Below are positions 26,685 to 33,362 of a stretch of 46,419 bases of DNA, piece after piece. Position 1 is the first letter of the stretch. Each line of letters begins with the position of its first letter. The notes under the pieces are model-generated. The model ran no database searches and was not told the DNA's origin. It saw nothing but the letters and a program-made list of their open reading frames with translations. Source of the stretch: Polyangiaceae bacterium (GTDB lineage Bacteria > Myxococcota_A > Polyangia > Polyangiales > Polyangiaceae); NCBI GenBank assembly GCA_025937835.1, contig JAICQO010000048.1, positions 1-46,419 of the forward strand, written 5' to 3'. The translations under genes and the position numbers were made by a program.

Positions 26685-27688
26685 GTCGCCCTCGCGGGCA
26701 GCGCGTCTCCGCCGGCGTCGCGAGCGGCCTCGATTGCCTTCACGATGTTCGGATAAGCCCCGCAGCGGCACAGGTTGCCGCTCATGTGCTCGCGGATCGC
26801 CTCGGCGCTGGTCGCGCGCTTCTCGCGCAACAGCCCGAGCGCGCTCACGATTTGCCCCGGCGTGCAGTAGCCACACTGCAGGGCGTCGTGAGCCACGAAC
26901 GCCTCTTGCAGCGGGTGCAGCTCGGCCGGCCCCGCCAGGCCCTCGATGGTCGTGAGCTTGCGCTTGCCGACCATCACCGCAAGCAAGAGGCAAGCGTTCA
27001 CGCGCCGGCCGTCGAGCAGCACCGTGCACGCGCCGCACTGACCGTGGTCGCAGCCCTTTTTCGTCCCGGTCAGCCCGAGCCGCTCGCGCAGGGCGTCCAG
27101 CACCGACACCCGCGGTTCGATAGACAGCCGGTAGTCCTTGTCGTTCACGTTCAGCGTCACTTCTCGCTCGAACGGCGCCGGTGCGAGCGAGCTGACCGCG
27201 CTGGCAGAAGGCGCCGGCCGCTGTGGCTCACTTCGCTTGCAGCCCTCGAGGAGCACCAGCGAAAGAGCCCCGATCAGGCTCGTGAGCACCACCTCGCGTC
27301 GCGACAGAACACCGATCGGCGCTGGAGCGAGCGCGCTTTTCGCGGCGAGGCGCGCCGCCTCCAGGAGCGCGAGCGACGGATCGCCATCGAGCTCACGGCG
27401 CGTGTGCCAGCGCAAACTCCCGCCGTCATCCAGCAATCCCAGCAGCAGCGTTTCCGGCGTGAGCGCCTCCGACTCGACCCCCTGAGCGCGGAACAACTGG
27501 GCCGCCCAGAGCCGCAGCTCGTCCGTCGACGGCTCCTCGACCAGCTCGTCATCGGGTCGGAAACAGAAGCTGTGGTCGGTGCCGATCAGCAGCAGCGCAG
27601 CGCCCAGGCAGCGCAGCTCCGCGCGCAACGCCTCGAGCACTTCTTCCCCTGGATCATCGAAGTTCGGCGCGAGCGCGACGACGAGCAT
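26681..27688 (-). CDS. paoA: 2Fe-2S subunit (PaoA-type) with redoxin-like N-terminal domain before a Tat-like signal
   Basis: A 335-residue protein from the ATG at 27688 (TTG at 27706 is an alternative). The C-terminal 160 residues match PaoA: a plant-type 2Fe-2S domain with Cys213, 218, 221 and 233 (TGTKKGCDHGQCGACTVLL) and a second cluster with Cys272, 275, 307 and 309 (QCGYCTPGQ, NLCRCGAYPN). Before it lies SRREVVLTSLIGALSLVLLE and a following GC, a Tat-like signal with possible lipobox. Ahead of that are about 115 residues resembling a degenerate redoxin fold (MLVVALAPNF; RWHTRRELDGD). A rare CTG start at 27307 would instead give a normal Tat signal peptide at the N-terminus. Confidence 0.85.
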   Translation of the reverse strand: MLVVALAPNFDDPGEEVLEALRAELRCLGAALLLIGTDHSFCFRPDDELVEEPSTDELRLWAAQLFRAQGVESEALTPETLLLGLLDDGGSLRWHTRRELDGDPSLALLEAARLAAKSALAPAPIGVLSRREVVLTSLIGALSLVLLEGCKRSEPQRPAPSASAVSSLAPAPFEREVTLNVNDKDYRLSIEPRVSVLDALRERLGLTGTKKGCDHGQCGACTVLLDGRRVNACLLLAVMVGKRKLTTIEGLAGPAELHPLQEAFVAHDALQCGYCTPGQIVSALGLLREKRATSAEAIREHMSGNLCRCGAYPNIVKAIEAARDAGGDALPARAT

Positions 27689-27763
27689 CGCGCGCAAGCG
27701 ACGCAAGACACGTACCAGTCCGGCGCCTCGATCAAACGCCGGTCACGCGGGGGGCGAGCGGCA

Positions 27764-27796
27764 GCCCCGCCGCACTGCGTCTTTTTGCGGCGGGGC
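27764..27796 (-). terminator. strong hairpin after the hemerythrin gene
   Basis: On the minus strand GCCCCGCCGCA and TGCGGCGGGGC form a perfect 11-bp GC stem with an 11-base A-rich loop. It starts 22 bases after the hemerythrin stop and ends before the paoA-like gene, separating the two units. No T-tract follows on the minus strand. Confidence 0.55.
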
Positions 27797-27818
27797 GAAG
27801 CTGCCCGAGCTCCCGCGG

Positions 27819-28373
27819 CTACGCGGTCCTACGCGACTTTCCCGAAACCTTGGCTTTCGGCTGAGTTTCTTCTTCTGGCACGGTCTTCAGGACGCCTGCC
27901 AGCACCTGCCGCAGGTTCTCGAACAGGGGTTCCTGCCAGTCGTTCTCGCGCTCTTCCTGGAAGGCTTCGTCCAGATCTTCGCCGAGCGACTCGAGCTTGT
28001 CCTTGCCCAAAGCCTTCTCGACCTTGGGGAAAAACTCCTTCTCCTCTTCCTCGACGTGGTGCTCGACCAGCTCTTTCAGCACCTTGCACTTGTATTCGAA
28101 GTCATCCTTACCGAGGGCCTGGCTGGCCTGGTACAGGCTGAACTCGACCACGCCGTGTTCGACCAGCGCTTCGCCGAGCAGGTCATCCATGCCCATGGCC
28201 TCTTCACACGCGGGGTAAAAGATCTTGCGCTCGATACCGTCGTGCGCGACCAGATTCGAGGCCAGCTCGAGGAAGTACGACTTCTTCTCGGCCGGATCGT
28301 CGGTCTTCTCGATCGCCTTGAACAGGCGAGAAACTTCGCCGTGCTGTTGTTTGAGGAGCTCGGTGGCTTTCAT
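27819..28373 (-). CDS. hemerythrin HHE-domain protein
   Basis: A 184-residue cytoplasmic protein. The ATG at 28373 gives the family start MKATELLKQQHGEVSRLFKA. Metal-binding HHE motifs follow: HDGIERKIFYP, EHGVVEFSL and HHVEEEEKEFFP. The core covers residues about 5-140; the charged Lys-rich tail is probably disordered. Bacterial HHE proteins bind O2 or NO through a diiron site and are linked to oxygen or stress sensing. It lies upstream of, and in the same direction as, the aldehyde oxidoreductase operon, but a hairpin separates them. Confidence 0.92.
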   Translation of the reverse strand: MKATELLKQQHGEVSRLFKAIEKTDDPAEKKSYFLELASNLVAHDGIERKIFYPACEEAMGMDDLLGEALVEHGVVEFSLYQASQALGKDDFEYKCKVLKELVEHHVEEEEKEFFPKVEKALGKDKLESLGEDLDEAFQEERENDWQEPLFENLRQVLAGVLKTVPEEETQPKAKVSGKSRRTA

Positions 28374-28562
28374 GCCCCCGGCCTGGTGCAATCCACATGC
28401 CGATTGCGCCCGAGCGATCGACAGCTCTCCGACCGCTGACATCACGGCGTTTGCTTTCAGTCGACCGGGCCCGGCGCGGCGGTTGCGCGAGGCAGCGCAC
28501 ACTCGCCTGCGACAATTTACCGCATCGGCACGCGCTCACGGCGCGCTATCCCGAGCGCCAAG

Positions 28563-29276
28563 TTGGCGAGCCGAACAGCCCAGTCCGTAGCGCGCTGCCT
28601 GGTTTTTTCTGGGCTTTCGCTACTCAGCGCCTGCGGCAGTTCCAGTGAGCTCGGAGCCGAGGTGCGCGTCGTCTCGTCGCCGGTCGGGCTTGGGAGCGGG
28701 GAAAGCGTGGAGAGCGTTCCCGGCCAGGCGCTCTCGGTAACGGAGGTTCAGTGGGCCAGCGTCGCGGTCGAGCTCTTGCCGTGCCCGAGCGCGGCGCGTT
28801 GGCTCTCGGAAGCGCTGCTGGCGACGGCGCATGCGCACGGGACCTCGACGCCGACTCGCCTCGCCGTGCCCACCATCGAACGCGCCTCGGCGGTGGAAGA
28901 CGTGGAGCTCGGCGCGCTGCACCCGCCCGCGCAGCGTTACTGCGAGGTTCGCTATTCCGTGGGCGCGGCCGACGCGGACGCCGTCGGCATCGCGGACGCT
29001 CCGGAGATGGAGCGCCGCTCGCTGCTTGCGCGCGGCTTCGACGTCTCGACCGATGCGCCCGCCGAGTTCGAGATCGGCGGTCAGCTCGCGTTCGACGTCC
29101 TCGCTCCCGTCGAGCTCGATGTCTCTCACGGCGAGCACCTGACGGTGCGCATCGTGCGCGATCCCGCGCGCTGGTTTGCCGGCGTGGACCTCGCGACTCA
29201 GGACGAAGCCGAGCGTGCGCGACAATTCGCCGAGAATCTCCGCGACTCCGTCGTAATCCGAATCGGCCCCCCATGA
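28563..29276 (+). CDS. lipoprotein of unknown function
   Basis: A 237-residue predicted lipoprotein whose signal (CLVFSGLSLLSACGSS) has lipobox LSAC, Cys24. The only start giving a full signal is a TTG at 28563. The mature part is predicted beta-rich, with conserved-looking Cys in ELLPCPS and RYCEVRYS. I do not recognise a family. Its stop overlaps the next gene's ATG (ATGA), so the two are translationally coupled and likely act together in the envelope. Confidence 0.75.
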   Translation: MASRTAQSVARCLVFSGLSLLSACGSSSELGAEVRVVSSPVGLGSGESVESVPGQALSVTEVQWASVAVELLPCPSAARWLSEALLATAHAHGTSTPTRLAVPTIERASAVEDVELGALHPPAQRYCEVRYSVGAADADAVGIADAPEMERRSLLARGFDVSTDAPAEFEIGGQLAFDVLAPVELDVSHGEHLTVRIVRDPARWFAGVDLATQDEAERARQFAENLRDSVVIRIGPP

Positions 29277-30160
29277 AGCGGCTCGCGCTCCTGCTCGCGC
29301 TCGCGCTGGTTTTGCCCGCGCGTGAGGCTCAGGCGTGTGCGGCGTGCGGCTGCGGCGATCCGACATTGGTCGCCGCCGGCACGGAACAGCCGTTTGCCGG
29401 TCGCTTGCGCGCCTCCACCGAGTGGCGCTACCGCACCGACGTCGTCGGGGAGCCCGGTGTGGATCGCATCGAAATCGAAGAGCTGCGCGGCGAGCTCTCG
29501 GTTGCGTGGGCGCCGCTCCGCGAGCTGTTTCTCGTGGCGGCTTTTCCGCTCGTCCACCGTTCGATCGTCGATCCGAGCCTCGCTGAAACCAGCACCTGGG
29601 GCCCCGGAGACGCCGAGCTTCGTGCCAAGCTCTTTCTGTATCGCGATCGCGACCTGGCTCCGCGTTCGCTGCTAGCGGGGCTGTTCGGAGTGAAGCTTCC
29701 GACCGCGCCGTTTCGTCGCAACGAGCTCGGTGAGCGGCTCCCGCTCGAGGCGCAAGCCGGCACTGGCTCGCTCGATCTGCTCGCAGGTATCTCGTACGCC
29801 GCGTTCTCCGGCGATTTCTCGGCCTACGCGAGCGCTCAAGTCGCGGTCCCGTGGCTCACGCGCGAGGACGTGAATCCGGGAATTGCCTTGCGCTCGACAC
29901 TGGCCGCTCAGTACCAGATGACGCCGTGGCTCGCGCTGCGTCCGGCGGTCGACGTTCGCGCCGATCGCCCGTCCGAAGAAGACGGGGCACGCGACCCGAA
30001 TTCCGGCGGCGCCGTGCTCTTCGCAGGTGGCGACCTGCTGACGACGCCGCTGCTCGATCTCACCGTGTCCGTGGGCGCGCGCGCGCCCATCGTGCAAGAG
30101 CTCCGCGGCTTTCACGACGAAGGGCCCGTCTGGAGCGCGGCCGTAGCGTACGACTTGTAA
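29273..30160 (+). CDS. outer membrane beta-barrel-like protein with CAACGCGDPTL motif
   Basis: A 295-residue exported protein. The signal peptide (RLALLLALALVLPAREAQA) is followed at the mature N-terminus by CAACGCGDPTLVAAGTEQPF, a Cys cluster that could bind metal. The rest alternates strands of about 8-10 residues typical of a barrel (LRASTEWRYRTDV, GLFGVKLPTAPF, DLLAGISYAAFSGDFSAYAS) and ends with an aromatic-containing strand AAVAYDL. I recall similar proteins in other myxobacteria next to a lipoprotein gene. Metal handling is a guess from the Cys motif. Confidence 0.75.
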   Translation: MKRLALLLALALVLPAREAQACAACGCGDPTLVAAGTEQPFAGRLRASTEWRYRTDVVGEPGVDRIEIEELRGELSVAWAPLRELFLVAAFPLVHRSIVDPSLAETSTWGPGDAELRAKLFLYRDRDLAPRSLLAGLFGVKLPTAPFRRNELGERLPLEAQAGTGSLDLLAGISYAAFSGDFSAYASAQVAVPWLTREDVNPGIALRSTLAAQYQMTPWLALRPAVDVRADRPSEEDGARDPNSGGAVLFAGGDLLTTPLLDLTVSVGARAPIVQELRGFHDEGPVWSAAVAYDL

Positions 30161-30268
30161 CGACGGGGGCGCCCTGACGGCCTTTGTCGCGAAGGCGCCA
30201 ATGAGCGCCAAGAGCCCACCAGGTTTTTCGTGGGGGCGATGGCCATGGTTGTCGGGACGGGCGGGAGA

Positions 30269-31588
30269 ATGAATGATGGGTGGGTGCGTTCGATCACGGT
30301 GACCCTGAGCGCGGACCGGATGGCAGCGTTCGTCACGGTACGGCCGGGGGATGCGGCCGGAGCAGGGGAGCTCACGCGGGCGCTCGAGCGAGCGGGCGTG
30401 GTGGCGGGCATCGACGCGGCGGCGCTCGAGTGGCTCACGCGCGAGCTCGCGGATCCGAGCTTCGAGGTCGAAGGCGCCGTGATCGCGTGCGGTAGCGCTC
30501 CGGAAGCCGGCGAGAACGGGCGCGTCGAGCTGCTGTTCGCGGCCGGCATTCAGCCGGGGCACCTGCGCGACGACGGCACCTTCGACTTTCACGATCGCGA
30601 GCTGTTGAAACCCGTCGCGGCGGGCGACGTGATTGGCCGCGTCTGGCCAGAGCGGGCAGGCAAGGCCGGGCAGCTCGTCGATGGAACGCGGCTCGAGCCC
30701 TCCCCCGTCACGGAGGCGAAGCCGACGCTCGGTGAGGGCACGGAGCTCCACGAAGGCGGCGAGATTCGCGCGCGGCGTGCCGGAGTCGTGAGCGCGAAGG
30801 GCGCGAGCATCGACGTCGTCGATCGCGTGGTGCACGAGGGCTCGGTGGATCTGCGCTCGGGGGATTTGCACATGCGTGGAAGCCTCGTCGTCCAGGGCGA
30901 CGTACTCGGCCCGTTTTGCGTCGAAGCCAGCGGCGACATCGAGATCCGCGGCAGCGTGGAGGGCTCGGTGCACGCTGGCGGCAACCTGCAGATCCAGCGC
31001 GGTATCCGCGGCAGCCTGGCCTCGAGCGTGACGGCGGAAGGCGACCTTTCGGCACAACAGGCCGAGTACGCGGAGCTCTACTGCGGCGGCTTGCTGCGGC
31101 TCGGCGTCGGGGTGCACGCCAAGCTCTCGGCGCAGCGCGTGGAGATTTCGAACAAGCTGCGCGGCGGCGTGACGCAAGCAGAGCGGGGCGTCCTGGTGCG
31201 CGAAGCGGGCTCGCCGCAAGGCGTCCAGACCGAGGTCGAGGCGGGCGTTCCGCTCGAGTCCCCGGTGGAAAGGGCGCAGCGTGCGCTCGAGCGCGCCAAG
31301 GCGGTGCGCAATGTGCGCCCCATCTCTCGCAGCGAGCGGGCCAAGGGCGAGAAGCTCGGGCGCGTCCAGGCGGCACTCCAGGCAGCGGAAATTCAGCGCC
31401 TGGCCCAGCGCGAACATCGCCGCGCCGAGCTCACGACGGGCGCCTTCATCCAGATCGGCGTCGCGTTCCCCGGCGTGATCGTCCGCATCGCCGGCAAGCA
31501 GTTCGTCATCGAACACGAAACCCGCGGCTCGCGCTTCTCCCTGGATCGGGAGACCCGCGAGCTACGCTTCCACAAGGTGGCCCCATGA
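30269..31588 (+). CDS. FapA/DUF342-family polymer-forming protein
   Basis: A 439-residue cytoplasmic protein. The N-terminal half includes VAAGDVIGRVWPERAGKAG, the FapA signature for flagellar assembly protein A-type proteins. The middle is a right-handed beta-helix of repeating short strands (GSLVVQGDVLG, ASGDIEIRGSVEG, VHAGGNLQIQRGIRG). A coiled-coil segment (residues about 330-385) precedes the C-terminal strand domain. Family members are linked to motility, cell division or membrane scaffolds; none is strictly assigned. Several in-frame starts exist from 30230 (GTG) to 30269 (ATG). The stop overlaps the CBS gene's ATG. Confidence 0.85.
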   Translation: MNDGWVRSITVTLSADRMAAFVTVRPGDAAGAGELTRALERAGVVAGIDAAALEWLTRELADPSFEVEGAVIACGSAPEAGENGRVELLFAAGIQPGHLRDDGTFDFHDRELLKPVAAGDVIGRVWPERAGKAGQLVDGTRLEPSPVTEAKPTLGEGTELHEGGEIRARRAGVVSAKGASIDVVDRVVHEGSVDLRSGDLHMRGSLVVQGDVLGPFCVEASGDIEIRGSVEGSVHAGGNLQIQRGIRGSLASSVTAEGDLSAQQAEYAELYCGGLLRLGVGVHAKLSAQRVEISNKLRGGVTQAERGVLVREAGSPQGVQTEVEAGVPLESPVERAQRALERAKAVRNVRPISRSERAKGEKLGRVQAALQAAEIQRLAQREHRRAELTTGAFIQIGVAFPGVIVRIAGKQFVIEHETRGSRFSLDRETRELRFHKVAP

Positions 31589-31977
31589 GCATCGAGAACC
31601 TCACCGCCGAACGACTCATGACCGCAAACCCGGTCACGATCGCCGCCGCCGCGCCGCTTCGTGCCGCCGCGCGCCTGATGCTGGAGCGGTCGATCCACTG
31701 CCTGCTCGTGCCCGGTGAGCCCGGACGCCTGCCGGGTATCATCGCGTCGAAGGACGTGGTGCTCGTGCTCTGCGACGGCGAACCCGAGCTGCTCGATCAG
31801 CTGAAAGTGGCCGACGCCATGACCACACCGGCGATTTGCGTGCAGCACGACTTCCGTGTGCGCGACTGCATCCGGTTGATGCGCATGTCGGGCGTGCGCA
31901 GCGTGCCGGTGCTCAAGGGGCTCGAGCCGGTCGGCATTTTGAGCTTCACCGACGTGCTGCGGGCTGCCACGGGCTAG
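31585..31977 (+). CDS. CBS-domain pair protein
   Basis: A 130-residue protein consisting of two CBS domains that form one Bateman module. Each repeat shows the family pattern: LMTANPVTIAAAAPLRAAAR ... IIASKDVVLVL and AMTTPAICVQHDFRVRDCIR ... VGILSFTDVLRAA. Such modules bind adenosine nucleotides to regulate partners. It overlaps the FapA-like gene by 4 bases, and its stop codon overlaps the stop of the opposing PLP enzyme gene. Confidence 0.92.
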   Translation: MSIENLTAERLMTANPVTIAAAAPLRAAARLMLERSIHCLLVPGEPGRLPGIIASKDVVLVLCDGEPELLDQLKVADAMTTPAICVQHDFRVRDCIRLMRMSGVRSVPVLKGLEPVGILSFTDVLRAATG

Positions 31978-33170
31978 TCGGACAGCGCGTCCACGACATC
32001 GCGGACGACGTCGTCCGTGTCCTCGATGCCGACGGAAAGCCGCACCAGGGCGGGATCGATCTCGATCGCCTTGAGCTGCTCGTCGGTGAGCTCGAAGAAG
32101 CTCATGATCGCCGGCTGCTCGATCAGCGTCTCGAGCCCGCCGAACGACGCTGCGATGCTCGCGATGTTGCAGCGATCGACGACGCGCGAGGCTTGCTCGC
32201 GGCCGCCGTCGACGATGAAGCTCACCATGCCGCCACCGCCGCGCAGCTGCTCGCGCGCTACGGCGTAAGACGGGTGGCTCTCGAGCATCGGGTAGAACAC
32301 GCGCTTCACGCGCGGGTGCCCCTCGAGCGCCTTGGCCACGGCCAGCGCGGTCGCGTTCTGGCGCTCGATGCGCAGCGCCAGCGATTTCATGCCGCGGATG
32401 ATCAGCGACGCGGCGTGCGGATCGAGCACGGAGCCGAACACGCCGCGCGAATCGCGAAGCAGCCCGACCAAATGACTCGGGCCCGCGACCAGGCCGCCCA
32501 ACACGTCGTTGTGCCCCGACAAGTACTTGGTGGCGCTGTGCACCACCAGATCCACGCCGAGCTCGAGCGGTCGCGTGTTGCACGGCGTGGCCAGCGTGGA
32601 ATCCACCAACACGCGCACGCGGCCGTGATCGTGGCTGATGCGCGCGAGCTTCTCGAGATCCACGCAGTAAAGGAACGGATTCGTGGGCGCCTCGCTGATC
32701 ACGAGCCGCGTGTTCGGCTTGAGCGCGCGCTGCAGTGCCTCGAGATCCGCCGACGGCACGACCGTGTGCTCGATCCCGAAGCGCGGCAAAATCCCCGTCA
32801 CGAACTGGCGCGTGCGGCGGTAGCAGTCGCGGAACAGCACGACGTGGTCGCCCGTCTTCAGCAACGTGAGGATGGCGCTGGTCGTGGCGGCCATGCCGCT
32901 CGAAAACGCCACACAGTCTTCGGCTCCTTCGAGCGCGCCCAGCCGCGACTCGAGCTCGTGCACGGTCGGGTTGCCGTAGCGTCCGTACTCCTCCCGGTGC
33001 GGATCCGGATCCTCGCCGCGCATGTAACGTTCGAGTGCCGCCGTATCCTCGAAGGTGTAGGTGGCGGTCTGTGCGATGCCGTGAGACAGAGCGTGGTGAG
33101 GCCGCTTCTCCGGCGCGCCGCCATGGACGGCAGCGGTCGAGTTCGCGGAACGTGGCGCTTTCGATGACAT
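31974..33170 (-). CDS. Cys/Met-metabolism PLP-dependent enzyme (cystathionine gamma-synthase/lyase type)
   Basis: A 398-residue fold-type I PLP enzyme. It carries YGRYGNPTVHELE, SSGMAATTSAIL, the cofactor-binding Asp190 in LVDSTLATP and the Schiff-base Lys215 in SATKYLSGH. Length and motifs fit cystathionine gamma-synthase, cystathionine gamma-lyase or O-acetylhomoserine sulfhydrylase; these cannot be separated with certainty by eye. It diverges from the siroheme reductase gene, so the intergenic palindrome may control both. Reaction class: transsulfuration of homocysteine/cysteine precursors. Confidence 0.9.
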   Translation of the reverse strand: MSSKAPRSANSTAAVHGGAPEKRPHHALSHGIAQTATYTFEDTAALERYMRGEDPDPHREEYGRYGNPTVHELESRLGALEGAEDCVAFSSGMAATTSAILTLLKTGDHVVLFRDCYRRTRQFVTGILPRFGIEHTVVPSADLEALQRALKPNTRLVISEAPTNPFLYCVDLEKLARISHDHGRVRVLVDSTLATPCNTRPLELGVDLVVHSATKYLSGHNDVLGGLVAGPSHLVGLLRDSRGVFGSVLDPHAASLIIRGMKSLALRIERQNATALAVAKALEGHPRVKRVFYPMLESHPSYAVAREQLRGGGGMVSFIVDGGREQASRVVDRCNIASIAASFGGLETLIEQPAIMSFFELTDEQLKAIEIDPALVRLSVGIEDTDDVVRDVVDALSD

Positions 33171-33218
33171 TTCGGGCCGAGGCGTTGGACTTTAAGCTTC
33201 TGCGCTCACAGGGGCCAG

Positions 33219-33247
33219 TTGACGGGGTTTTGTTGCCATTCCGTTAT
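33219..33247 (+). promoter_or_regulatory. candidate sigma-70-type promoter before the siroheme reductase
   Basis: TTGACG at 33219-33224 with a 17-base spacer to CGTTAT at 33242-33247 resembles a -35/-10 pair; an 18-base spacer gives GTTATT. The -10 region abuts the palindrome at 33246-33270, so a protein bound there would block it. The -10 match is weak. Confidence 0.35.
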
Positions 33248-33270
33248 TCTTGACTTGTTCAATCAAGAAT
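33246..33270. promoter_or_regulatory. 25-bp palindrome between two sulfur-metabolism genes
   Basis: Arms ATTCTTGA (33246-33253) and TCAAGAAT (33263-33270) are exact reverse complements around a 9-base spacer, CTTGTTCAA, which itself contains TTG and CAA half-sites. It is AT-rich in a GC-rich genome and lies 93 bases before the reductase ATG and 76 bases upstream of the divergent PLP-enzyme start. It is best read as an operator for a sulfur or nitrogen regulator. Confidence 0.6.
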
Positions 33271-33362
33271 TAGCCTGACGAAGTGCAATCATTTTAACTG
33301 GTTACGCACCACGGACAGATTCCCGACCTACCACACCGGGATTGAGCTAAAAACCCGCCGAC

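Noticed and set aside
31836-33167. 443-residue plus-strand open frame
   Set aside because: Antisense to the PLP enzyme gene, whose Lys and Asp motifs are intact.
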